Source: Lentimicrobiaceae bacterium
Lineage (GTDB): Bacteria; Bacteroidota; Bacteroidia; Bacteroidales; Lentimicrobiaceae
Assembly: GCA_020636745.1 (NCBI GenBank)
Contig: JACJXH010000006.1
Span: 199,218 to 263,217 of the forward strand
Direction of reading: 5' to 3'
Length of the DNA stretch: 64,000 bases
Shown here: positions 44,724-52,541 of the stretch, piece after piece
Layout: every line of letters starts with the position of its first letter
Numbering within the stretch: the stretch's first letter is position 1
Notes under the pieces: model-generated
The model's database searches: none
Seen by the model: the letters and a program-made list of their open reading frames with translations, nothing else
Told to the model about the DNA's origin: nothing
Program-made: the position numbers and the translations under genes

Positions 44724-45611
44724 TTATTGATTGAGGTTACTCAGAAGTCGCTGCAGCTCTTTTTGAGAGCTGAAACTGATAACGATGTTACCTCTGCCTT
44801 TATTGTTAAGGCTTACACTTACTTTTGTATTGAGTTTACCGGCAATAGTATTACAGAGTTCATCCATAACAGCAGGTAATTCCACTTTTTTCGATTCTTT
44901 TTTGGTAGTGGGTTGTTTATTCAGGTTTCTGGCAATTTCTTCAACTTCGCGTACCGACAGATCTTTAAGAATCACATTGCGCAGAATGGTGATTTGAGTA
45001 TCCTCATCGTCGATGTTGATAAGTGCCCTGGCATGTCCCATGCTGATTTTGCTGTCGCGGATGGCAACCTGGATTTCAGCAGGCAGCTTGAGCAAACGGA
45101 TATAATTGGCAACTGTGGCTCTGTTTTTTCCAACGCGCTGGCTTAATTCTTCCTGTGTAAGTTCGCATTCGTCGAGCAGTCGCTGATAGCTGATAGCAAT
45201 TTCGAGCGAGTTGAGGCTTTCGCGCTGAATATTTTCAACCAGTGCCATTTCAAGCATTTGCTGGTCGTTGGCAATCCTGATATAGCAGGGAATTTCTTCC
45301 AGTCCGGCTAATTTTGAGGCTTTAAGCCTGCGTTCACCCGAAATAAGCTGGTATTTGTCATAACCCATTTTCCTGACGGTAATAGGCTGAATGATCCCTT
45401 GTTCTTTGATAGAAGAAGCCAAATCGTTTAATGCGTCAGGGTCAAAGTCTTCGCGTGGCTGAAAAGGGTTGGGGTCTATCTGAGAAACAGGGATTGAGGC
45501 GACAGCGCCGGCTACAAAACTTCCTGAAATATCAGTAGAGGTGATATCCGTTTCAGGGCTTTCGAGAATGGCGCTCAGTCCGCGTCCAAGAGCTTTTTTC
45601 TTAGGATTCAT
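44724..45611 (-). CDS. parB: Chromosome partitioning protein ParB
   Basis: 295 residues. Box I is ISGERRLKASKLAGL, preceded by the GRGLSAILE N-terminus that stimulates ParA and followed by the CTPase/HTH region (LTQEELSQRVGKNRATVANYIRL). A lysine-rich linker leads to the C-terminal dimerisation segment. It spreads from parS sites to organise the origin region. It overlaps parA by 11 bases. I found no TGTTNCACGTGNAACA-like parS nearby. Confidence 0.97.
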   Translation of the reverse strand: MNPKKKALGRGLSAILESPETDITSTDISGSFVAGAVASIPVSQIDPNPFQPREDFDPDALNDLASSIKEQGIIQPITVRKMGYDKYQLISGERRLKASKLAGLEEIPCYIRIANDQQMLEMALVENIQRESLNSLEIAISYQRLLDECELTQEELSQRVGKNRATVANYIRLLKLPAEIQVAIRDSKISMGHARALINIDDEDTQITILRNVILKDLSVREVEEIARNLNKQPTTKKESKKVELPAVMDELCNTIAGKLNTKVSVSLNNKGRGNIVISFSSQKELQRLLSNLNQ

Positions 45612-46416
45612 TTGTAGTGTCGATTTGTTTTTCTGTTGATTTGATCCTGGTTAACTCATTCTTCTGAAGTATTTCGCGGGCCAGGTTCAGATAATTAACG
45701 GCTCCACTGCTGTTGATGTCATGCATGATAATGGTTTCACCAAAGCTGGGAGCTTCGCCAAGTTTGGTGTTCCGGTGAATCATAGTTTCAAATACCATGT
45801 CCTGGAAATGAGCTTTTACTTCATCAACTACCTGGTTTGACAGGCGAAGACGGGTATCATACATGGTAAGCAGGATGCCTTCTATGTCAAGTTCTGTGTT
45901 TAATCTGGATTGTACAATTTTAATGGTGTTCAGCAGTTTACCAAGCCCTTCCAGCGCAAAATATTCGCATTGTACCGGCACTACTACAGAATCGGCAGCT
46001 ACCAGCGCATTGACTGTAATCAGTCCGAGTGATGGTGAACAATCTATCACTATAAAATCATATTTATCTTTGATTTTATTCACCACCTTCCGCATCATTT
46101 TTTCACGGTTAGGCTGATTAATCATCTCAATTTCAGCTCCAACCAAATCAATATGAGCCGGAAGTATATCAAGATTCGGGGTGTTGGTGGTAAGTATAAT
46201 ATTGGCAGGCTCCACTTCGTCCATCAGGCATTCATATATGCTTGTTTTGATGTTTTTGGGATCGAAACCAACACCTGAAGTTGAATTGGCTTGAGGATCA
46301 GCATCAATGATTAATGTGCGATACTCAAGCACTGCAAATGCTGCTCCCAGGTTGATGGCTGTTGTAGTTTTACCTACCCCTCCTTTTTGATTTGCAACTG
46401 CGATTACTTTACCCAT
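45601..46416 (-). CDS. parA: Chromosome partitioning ATPase ParA/Soj
   Basis: 271 residues. The deviant Walker A is VANQKGGVGKTTTAINLG at the N-terminus, with the ADPQAN and DCSPSLGLIT motifs. The absence of an N-terminal HTH marks the short chromosomal Soj type. It works with ParB in origin segregation. First gene of a six-gene run: parA, parB, DUF5683, dapB, lepB, cyclophilin. A near-perfect promoter stands 67 bases upstream. Confidence 0.97.
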   Translation of the reverse strand: MGKVIAVANQKGGVGKTTTAINLGAAFAVLEYRTLIIDADPQANSTSGVGFDPKNIKTSIYECLMDEVEPANIILTTNTPNLDILPAHIDLVGAEIEMINQPNREKMMRKVVNKIKDKYDFIVIDCSPSLGLITVNALVAADSVVVPVQCEYFALEGLGKLLNTIKIVQSRLNTELDIEGILLTMYDTRLRLSNQVVDEVKAHFQDMVFETMIHRNTKLGEAPSFGETIIMHDINSSGAVNYLNLAREILQKNELTRIKSTEKQIDTTNES

Positions 46417-46482
46417 TTTTAAGTTCTTTTTATCTGATAGTCAGGTGCGTGGAGCTAAATTAGCCTGCTTCCCTGAATTTTA

Positions 46483-46512
46483 CAAAGGTACAATTATTTA
46501 TTCGTCTGCCAA
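46483..46512 (-). promoter_or_regulatory. Bacteroidota promoter of the parA operon
   Basis: On the minus strand TTG (46512-46510), a 19-base spacer and TACCTTTG (46490-46483), an exact match to TAnnTTTG, 67 bases before parA. Confidence 0.8.
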
Positions 46513-46846
46513 GTAAACTAACCACCCTGTGAATAACTTTACTTTGCTATTTTGCGATGGCTTTTAAGTGTTGAGCTTGTTGCCCGTAATACTGTTTATA
46601 ACCGGTGTTTAAAGTATAAAAATGTTTTAACATGCATATAATGAGCTGTTTGGCTGCCGGTGGCAGCTTCTGTTTACCTCGTTGCCGGTTTGGTGCATCG
46701 GGCTTTCTGGCAAGCAACATGCCTCAGCCTCAGCCAAATGGTGGTGCAGAGGTGTGTATATTTGGTGATGATTTAACGATGATTTAATCCGGTAACCGGC
46801 ATTGGAACTAACAATGACTTTTTAATGTACTTTGCAGGAGTATACT
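46513..46846. other. Spacer between the PUR-like gene and the parA promoter
   Basis: Within the 430-base gap after parA upstream of its promoter. Contains a small stem-loop GCTGCC-GGT-GGCAGC at 46653-46667 and a CCGGTAACCGG palindrome at 46789-46799. No ORF or parS-like 16-mer is visible. Confidence 0.5.
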
Positions 46847-47191
46847 TTATTTACTGTCAAAGTCGAAATCTTCAAACTCAATGTCGTTGATGCTTTCTTT
46901 TGTTTCTGCTACATGAGTTTCAACAGGTACTTCGCCGGTTTCGCAAAAGTTAACAGCATCAGCCAAACCGTTGCTGAATTTCTCAAAATCTTCCTTATAC
47001 AGAAACAGTTTGTGTTTTTCATAGGTGAACTTGCCATTGTCGTTATCGAAACGACGTTTGCTTTCGGTAATGGTAATATAATATTCGTCTGTTTTTGTTG
47101 CTTTTACATCAAAAAAGTAAGTTCTTTTGCCTGCTCTGATTGCTTTGGAGAAAATTTCGTCTTTCTGATCTCTGTTGTCAAACTCTTCCAT
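46847..47191 (-). CDS. PUR family DNA/RNA-binding protein (DUF3276)
   Basis: 114 residues from ATG 47191. I chose this start because MEEFDNRDQKDEIFSKAIRA matches the family N-terminus, while the 27 codons before it in the same frame look non-coding. The single PUR repeat covers about residues 12-80 (GKRTYFFDVKATKTDEYYIT, KHKLFLYKEDFEKF), followed by an acidic tail. Bacterial PUR-alpha proteins bind single-stranded nucleic acids as dimers. Cytoplasmic. A TACATTTG box (minus strand 47238-47231) lies 39 bases upstream. Confidence 0.93.
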   Translation of the reverse strand: MEEFDNRDQKDEIFSKAIRAGKRTYFFDVKATKTDEYYITITESKRRFDNDNGKFTYEKHKLFLYKEDFEKFSNGLADAVNFCETGEVPVETHVAETKESINDIEFEDFDFDSK

Positions 47192-47641
47192 AGTTGTTGT
47201 AATTGCAATGTTTTTAGAAAATTTCAAACGCAAATGTAAAAAATAAATTGTACGTAAAACATCAGATTCCAATTTATGCAGGTTTTGAATACAGCTAAAC
47301 CGAAGTCATCTTTAACCGACCTCCTTTCTATTTGACCTTAGCTCCTGCATTTAAAATAATGAATATTTACTGGCAGGGCGCATTGTTTCATGTTAAATTG
47401 TCATGTTTTATAAATTATAAGTAAGTGTTCAAAATGCTTTTTTAACCTGCACAATTTTTAGGTTTTTACTTCTTTTTGTCGGATTGTAAAAGTGCTGAAT
47501 CTCAATAAAATCGAGGCTTTCGGTTAATTTTTCTGTAAGCGAAATTGCTGCAAATTTTATCTGTTTGTCAGAAGTTAGGTATAAATCTGTACTTTTGCAC
47601 CGCAAAATAAATCGATTGCAGTTCATTTACATCACATCTAC
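47192..47641. other. Divergent intergenic region with promoters for DUF3276 and nusB
   Basis: 450 bases between divergent genes. Besides the DUF3276 -7 box at 47231-47238 it holds the nusB promoter described separately. The middle is A+T rich and shows no ORF with features of a gene. Confidence 0.55.
47564..47597 (+). promoter_or_regulatory. Bacteroidota-type promoter of the nusB run
   Basis: TTTG at 47564-47567, a 22-base spacer and TACTTTTG at 47590-47597, 44 bases before the nusB ATG. Confidence 0.65.
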
Positions 47642-48604
47642 ATGCTAAGCAGAAGGCACTTAAGAATCAAGGTCATGCAGGCCCTTTATGCACATTTTCA
47701 ATCTGATGATAATCAGTTGAATGTAAGCGAGAAAAACCTGGTTTCGGCCATCCAGAGCATTTACGATCTTTACATTTATTTCTTGTCAGCAGTGCTTGAA
47801 GTTTCTGACTTTGCCAGAAACAGAATGGAAGACGCCCGTCAGAAATTTTTGCCGACTGAAGAAGAAAAGAATCCCAATACCCGTTTTATTGATAATAAAT
47901 TTCTGCTTCAGCTCGATACCAACCGCGATTTGAGGAGAAACATCGAACGCCTCAAAATTTCATGGGCAGACGATCAGGAAATGTTTCGCAGAATATTTCT
48001 TCAGATGCGCGACTCAGAAGCATTTGCCAGATATATGTCAGCCGAAACGGCTACCTATAAGGATGACAAAGAGATTGTTGTGTATTTGCTGGGTGAACTG
48101 ATGCTGGGGAATGATACTTTCCTGAGTCTTTTTGAAGAGAAAAATATCAACTGGGTCGACGATGTGGACACCGCTGCCATGATGTTTGCTAAAACCATTA
48201 AAAAGTGGGATGCCAAAATGGATGAGTTTCAGCCTCTTCCACCGTTAATAGTTACGCCTGATGAGGAAGGTGATGATCTTATCCGCGACTTTGTAATCAG
48301 GTTGTTCAGAAAAACAATTTTTAACAGTGAAAAGTATGCAGCTTTGATTGCGGCCCGTGCTCAAAACTGGGAGCTTGAACGTATTGCTGTGCTTGATGTT
48401 ATTCTGATTAAAATGGCTATTACTGAGTTTACCGAATTCCCGTCTATCCCGCTCAAGGTCACAATTAACGAATATATTGAGATTTCAAAAGAATACAGTA
48501 CGCCCCGAAGCCGTCAGTTTATCAATGGCATTCTGGATAAACTTGTGAATGATCTTAAAGCTGAAGGGCTGATTAAAAAATCAGGCCGTGGACTACTCGA
48601 ATAG
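47642..48604 (+). CDS. nusB: Transcription antitermination factor NusB (long Bacteroidota form)
   Basis: 320 residues; E. coli NusB has about 140. The NusB start LSRRHLRIKVMQALYAH is followed by a long helical insertion, and the typical C-terminal half appears near residues 215-305 (ALIAARAQNWELERIAVLDV, LIKMAITEF, INEYIEISKEYSTPRSRQFI). NusB with NusE helps transcription of rRNA operons and boxA-containing leaders. It leads a run of six or seven plus-strand genes ending in coaE, an order widely conserved in this phylum. Confidence 0.95.
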   Translation: MLSRRHLRIKVMQALYAHFQSDDNQLNVSEKNLVSAIQSIYDLYIYFLSAVLEVSDFARNRMEDARQKFLPTEEEKNPNTRFIDNKFLLQLDTNRDLRRNIERLKISWADDQEMFRRIFLQMRDSEAFARYMSAETATYKDDKEIVVYLLGELMLGNDTFLSLFEEKNINWVDDVDTAAMMFAKTIKKWDAKMDEFQPLPPLIVTPDEEGDDLIRDFVIRLFRKTIFNSEKYAALIAARAQNWELERIAVLDVILIKMAITEFTEFPSIPLKVTINEYIEISKEYSTPRSRQFINGILDKLVNDLKAEGLIKKSGRGLLE

Positions 48605-49046
48605 TGTAAAATTACCTGCGGGTTATCTTATTAGAGATTATAGTGGCGCTGATTACGCTGCTGTAGAAAAGCTATGGCTTGAAACCGGGCTGGGGAGCAG
48701 TGCCAGGGGTGACAACCAGCAAATTATTCAGGATACAATTGATGCAGGCGGTCATTTACTGTTGGTGATAGCTGACGATGAAAGTATAATTGGTACTTCA
48801 TGGCTCACCAACGACAAACGTCGCACCTATCTGCACCACTTTGGCATTGATGAAAAATACAGACGCCGTGGACTGGCCCGTGCTTTGCTTCAGGTATCGC
48901 TGCAGGTTGCCAGGGCCGATGGCTATCAGGTAAAAATTGAAGTGCACCGCGAAAATATTCCGGCCCTCAACCTTTATAAAAAAGCCGCATTCGGTTATCT
49001 GGGCGATTATGATGTTTATATTATCAGAGATTTAAACCTGATATAG
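48588..49046 (+). CDS. GNAT family N-acetyltransferase
   Basis: 152 residues from a GTG start that overlaps the last 17 bases of nusB; the overlap suggests translational coupling. The acetyl-CoA-binding motif is FGIDEKYRRRGLARALLQVS (R/Q-x-x-G-x-G/A), followed by VEVHRENIPALNLYKKAAFG as usual for the family. The substrate cannot be read. Similarity in layout to RimI-type enzymes is possible but not shown. It is an extra gene in a run where nusB is usually followed directly by the DUF1573 gene. Confidence 0.92.
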   Translation: MDYSNSVKLPAGYLIRDYSGADYAAVEKLWLETGLGSSARGDNQQIIQDTIDAGGHLLLVIADDESIIGTSWLTNDKRRTYLHHFGIDEKYRRRGLARALLQVSLQVARADGYQVKIEVHRENIPALNLYKKAAFGYLGDYDVYIIRDLNLI

Positions 49047-49160
49047 TCCTTACAATCCGTATTTTGATGTTTCCCTTTCAATAAGCTGTTATCTTCTTCA
49101 GGAAACCTGCGAATTTTACTACCTTTGCTCCGTTGATATTTCAATTTGTATTTTGTAACG

Positions 49161-49652
49161 ATGAAAACCAGAACCAATACCCCGATTTTTCTGCTGGCAG
49201 GTATTTTAAGCCTGTCCATACTGTTGCTTGCGTCCTGCAACCAATCATCGTCTGATAAAGGTCTTATTCCCTCAGATGTGGTTAAAAACCCCAATACTGC
49301 CGATGGAAACGGCGACGCTTCTGAAATGCCGGTTATGAGTTTTGAAAAGGATTTTCATGATTTCGGCCGTGTAATTCAGGGTGAAAAAGTGTCATTTGGC
49401 TTTAAATTTACCAATACCGGAAAATCTGACCTGATTATTTCGCGGGTGAGCTCCTCCTGTGGTTGTACCGTTCCTGATTTCCCCAAAACCCCTATCAAGC
49501 CCGGCGAATCCCATAAAATTGATGTGAAGTTTGATAGTGAAGGACGTCGTGGATATCAAAACAAAACGATTACCATTGTCAGTAATACGCAGCCTAATAC
49601 CCAGGTTATCAGAATTAAGGCCGAAGTAATTTTGCCTGAAGAACTTAAATAA
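49161..49652 (+). CDS. DUF1573 lipoprotein
   Basis: 163 residues from ATG 49161; five upstream codons in frame are ignored because the signal peptide starts here. The lipobox is LLLASC (Cys near residue 24). The DUF1573 module is clear: KDFHDFGRVIQGEKVSFGFK, TNTGKSDLIISRVSSSCGCT, then a PGES-type turn. The fold is an immunoglobulin-like ASPM/SPD-2/Hydin relative. A TACCTTTG box at 49120-49127 upstream suggests an additional promoter. Function unknown; conserved next to yajC. Confidence 0.94.
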   Translation: MKTRTNTPIFLLAGILSLSILLLASCNQSSSDKGLIPSDVVKNPNTADGNGDASEMPVMSFEKDFHDFGRVIQGEKVSFGFKFTNTGKSDLIISRVSSSCGCTVPDFPKTPIKPGESHKIDVKFDSEGRRGYQNKTITIVSNTQPNTQVIRIKAEVILPEELK

Positions 49653-49681
49653 TGTATTTCTAACCAATAATTTCGACAAGT

Positions 49682-50005
49682 ATGCTTACATCAATTCTTT
49701 TAATGGCACCCGCCGGAGGTCAAAGCAGCGGATACAGCTCTTTGATTTTTCTTGGTTTAATTATGGTCGTTTTCTATTTCTTTTTTATCAGACCTCAGGC
49801 AAAAAAAGCCAAAGATCTGCGCAAATATCGCGAAGCACTCAAAAAAGGTGATAAAATTGTGACCATTGGTGGTATTCATGGTAAAATTGTAGAAGTTCAG
49901 GAAACTACTTTTACCATCGAAGTTGAAGACGGCTCACGTCTTCGTATTGAAAAATCAGCAGTTGCAGGCGATGCCAGCGATCAGCTTGCCAATCAGCAAA
50001 AATAG
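49682..50005 (+). CDS. yajC: Preprotein translocase subunit YajC
   Basis: 107 residues with a single N-terminal helix (SLIFLGLIMVVFYFFFIRPQ) and the family signature FYFFFIRPQAKKAKD followed by GDKIVTIGGIHGKIVEVQE. YajC associates with SecDF at the protein export channel. The start is 29 bases after the DUF1573 stop. Confidence 0.97.
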   Translation: MLTSILLMAPAGGQSSGYSSLIFLGLIMVVFYFFFIRPQAKKAKDLRKYREALKKGDKIVTIGGIHGKIVEVQETTFTIEVEDGSRLRIEKSAVAGDASDQLANQQK

Positions 50006-50046
50006 GCAGCTAACTGATGAATTAAACTCTTTAAATGCATTGATCA

Positions 50047-51048
50047 GTGAAAGATATCCTTTTGGCGATACTTTCAGGAAATAAAAAACCCATGGACGGA
50101 AGGCTGCGAAACCGGCTTTCCGTCTTTTTGGTTTGTACCCTTATTTCCCTGTTTATGTGGAGTTTAATTAAATTGAGTCGCGACTATGAAGCGCCTGTTA
50201 ATTATCTGATTCAGGCCGGCAAACTCCCTGATGGAAAAATCCTCGTTGGTAATCCTGACTCTTTGATACACATTGTAATGAGTGCTAAAGGGCTCGATCT
50301 CTATTCCCGAATGTTTATGCGGGGTAAAAACACCATTGACCTTAACCTTTCAGGTATTAAACTTCAACGGAAAGGCGATCTTTATACCGGCATTTTGCGC
50401 ACTTCAAAACTTATGAATGAGATAGCGCAACAATTGCCTATTGGTGCTAAATTAATTGATATTGAGCCTGATACATTGCGTTTTATTTTTGAAAAAACAT
50501 ACCGCCAGCGGGTAGCTGTTCACCCTGAGCTATCTCTTGGTTTTGCCAAACAGTTTCAGTTGTACGATTCTTTGCGGGTGAATCCCGATTCGGTTTGGAT
50601 TTATGGGAGAAAAAGCCTGATTGATACCCTACGCTTTTTAAATACCGAGCCATACACCATTAAAAACCTTAGCCAAAATGAAAGAATCAGGTTAAAGCTG
50701 CTTCAGCCGGCTTTAAGCCCTGCTGTGAGTTTATCAACCGATAGTGTGAGTGTGACGATTAATGTTGAGAAATTTACGGAAGCTTTTATTCAGGTTCCGG
50801 TGCTGTTGTTTGCTGATATGCCCGGTGTTTCATACAGAACTTTTCCCGATATGGTGAAATTAACCTGCCGCGTAGCCATGCGCGATTATAAAAGGCTCGA
50901 TCCTTCCATGTTCGAAGTAGCAGTTGACTACAGCAGTATGATAAATACCGGAAAAACCCGACTTCCGGTCACCGTCAGGCGAAAACCTTCATTTGTTAAA
51001 GTTATCAGAACCGAACCCGATAAGGTTGAGTGCCTGATATTGAAGTAG
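50047..51048 (+). CDS. YbbR/CdaR-like domain protein
   Basis: 333 residues from a GTG start. One membrane helix near residues 25-42 (LSVFLVCTLISLFMWSLI) anchors a series of YbbR-type beta-rich repeats (about 60-140, 140-225, 230-330; for example PDTLRFIFEKTYRQRVAV and PDSVWIYGRKSLIDTL). In Firmicutes such proteins regulate the c-di-AMP cyclase CdaA, but no cyclase gene is adjacent here. It follows yajC by 41 bases in a conserved order and precedes coaE. Confidence 0.9.
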   Translation: MKDILLAILSGNKKPMDGRLRNRLSVFLVCTLISLFMWSLIKLSRDYEAPVNYLIQAGKLPDGKILVGNPDSLIHIVMSAKGLDLYSRMFMRGKNTIDLNLSGIKLQRKGDLYTGILRTSKLMNEIAQQLPIGAKLIDIEPDTLRFIFEKTYRQRVAVHPELSLGFAKQFQLYDSLRVNPDSVWIYGRKSLIDTLRFLNTEPYTIKNLSQNERIRLKLLQPALSPAVSLSTDSVSVTINVEKFTEAFIQVPVLLFADMPGVSYRTFPDMVKLTCRVAMRDYKRLDPSMFEVAVDYSSMINTGKTRLPVTVRRKPSFVKVIRTEPDKVECLILK

Positions 51049-51205
51049 AATTTAATTAGTTCAGGGCTGTTATAACCTGAACGCAAATGTATACCTCTTC
51101 CGTTTTTTTATTATTTCAGCACTTATTTTCCGGCTTCTAATTTTTGTGTCTGCACTTTGATGATTCCCTGTAAAAGCTTATGTTTGTATGCTTAACCTTT
51201 GTCAG

Positions 51206-51796
51206 ATGATGAAAGTAGGACTTACCGGTAGTATAGGAAGCGGAAAATCGACCATTGCGGGCGTTTTCAGGGTGCTGGGTATTCCTGTTTATTTAGCCGA
51301 TACAGAGGCGAAGAAAATTATGGATCGCCCTGATGTCGCGCAGCTGGTTGCCAGTGAGTTTGGCTCTCAGCTTATTGGCAGCGATGGCTTTATTGTGCGC
51401 AAAGCATTGGCTGAAGTTGTGTTTAAGGATGCTTCGCAACTGCAAAAACTCAATGCACTTATTCATCCTCTTGTAAGAGCTCATTTTAACGAATGGTGTC
51501 AGGGCCTGACCAATGTGCCTTATCTGATTCAGGAAGCGGCAATACTTTATGAATCTGGCTTTTATACGCAATTTGACAAGGTGATTGTTGTGGCAGCTCC
51601 TTACGAAGAGCGCATATCACGCGTAATAAAGCGCGATGGTATGACACGCGAGCAGGTACTTGACCGCATGGATAAGCAGTGGCCTGAAGAAAAAAAACTC
51701 GAAAAGGCTGATTTCGTTATTTTTAACGGCGATCACAGTCTGGCTATACCCCAGGTGCTCGAAATTCATCAGGCGTTATCAGGTATTTCATTGTAA
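51206..51796 (+). CDS. coaE: Dephospho-CoA kinase
   Basis: 196 residues. The P-loop GLTGSIGSGKSTIAG lies at the N-terminus; ATG 51206 (MMKVGLTG) is preferred over the upstream ATG 51188, which adds residues before the strand. Other family segments are VYLADTEAKKIM, LIHPLVRAHF, EAAILYESGF and RVIKRDGMTREQ. It phosphorylates dephospho-CoA in the last step of coenzyme A synthesis. Last recognised metabolic gene of the nusB run. Confidence 0.96.
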   Translation: MMKVGLTGSIGSGKSTIAGVFRVLGIPVYLADTEAKKIMDRPDVAQLVASEFGSQLIGSDGFIVRKALAEVVFKDASQLQKLNALIHPLVRAHFNEWCQGLTNVPYLIQEAAILYESGFYTQFDKVIVVAAPYEERISRVIKRDGMTREQVLDRMDKQWPEEKKLEKADFVIFNGDHSLAIPQVLEIHQALSGISL

Positions 51797-51820
51797 AATT
51801 TAATTTTTAAACTTAAAAAA

Positions 51821-52354
51821 ATGGATGAATTGATTTTAGGGATTGGCTCCAGAGTTGAGCATCCTCAGTTTGGAAAGGGTGTTGTTATTCAGGTAAGAGC
51901 TGATGCCTGGGAAATTACCTTTATTGAGAATGGCACCCGCATTATACAGCGCGATTTTACCGGACTTCGTGTGATGGAAGCCGTTGAAACCCCTTCAGAT
52001 ATGGCGACCTACGAGAAAATGGAGAAAAGCCTGGTGCGTGTGCTGCGTCGTTTTACCGACCTTCAGGAAACTGTTCCCATAGGGCAGAAATGGACAGGAG
52101 GCCGCATGGTTTTGTTCCCGGGCGACACTTCTCTCAAAGAAAAAGAAGTCCCCATCGATGCTTTCTTTCATAAGATTGTAATGGTACGCGACAGGCTCAG
52201 GGTGATGGAGCAAAAAGTAAATGCCAGTAAGCTTACCGACGAGGAAAAAGTAGATATTCAGCAGTACATAACGCGTATTTATGGGAGTCTTACCACTTTC
52301 AATGTTCTGTTTAAGGATAAAGACGATTATTTTGTTGGTGACAAGTCAAACTGA
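51821..52354 (+). CDS. Conserved protein behind coaE, SH3-like N-terminus
   Basis: 177 residues without signal peptide. The first 55 residues (GIGSRVEHPQFGKGVVIQVR, ITFIENGTRIIQRDF) resemble a small SH3-like barrel of the type found in PcrA/DUF3553 tails, where GxRVxHxxFGxG is typical. The remainder is helical and charged. The gene starts 24 bases after coaE and probably closes the operon. I do not know a function; nucleic-acid or protein binding is a guess from the barrel motif. Confidence 0.82.
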   Translation: MDELILGIGSRVEHPQFGKGVVIQVRADAWEITFIENGTRIIQRDFTGLRVMEAVETPSDMATYEKMEKSLVRVLRRFTDLQETVPIGQKWTGGRMVLFPGDTSLKEKEVPIDAFFHKIVMVRDRLRVMEQKVNASKLTDEEKVDIQQYITRIYGSLTTFNVLFKDKDDYFVGDKSN

Positions 52355-52541
52355 TACTGATAAAGGCAAACAAAACCTGCTGATGCCTGTTAATGATAGC
52401 AAAGTTGTTTAAATAGATGATTCAACCTGTTTATTGATGATGAACAAGTAGTCGGTTAACTCTCTTGGCAACTTTTATGTGATATTAGTTTTCGCAGAAA
52501 TTCTGTGATTATTTATTAACCTGAAAATTAACAAATCTATT

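Noticed and set aside
46417..46846. parS site near parAB
   Set aside because: No TGTTNCACGTGNAACA-like 16-mer in this gap; the CCGGTAACCGG palindrome does not match.
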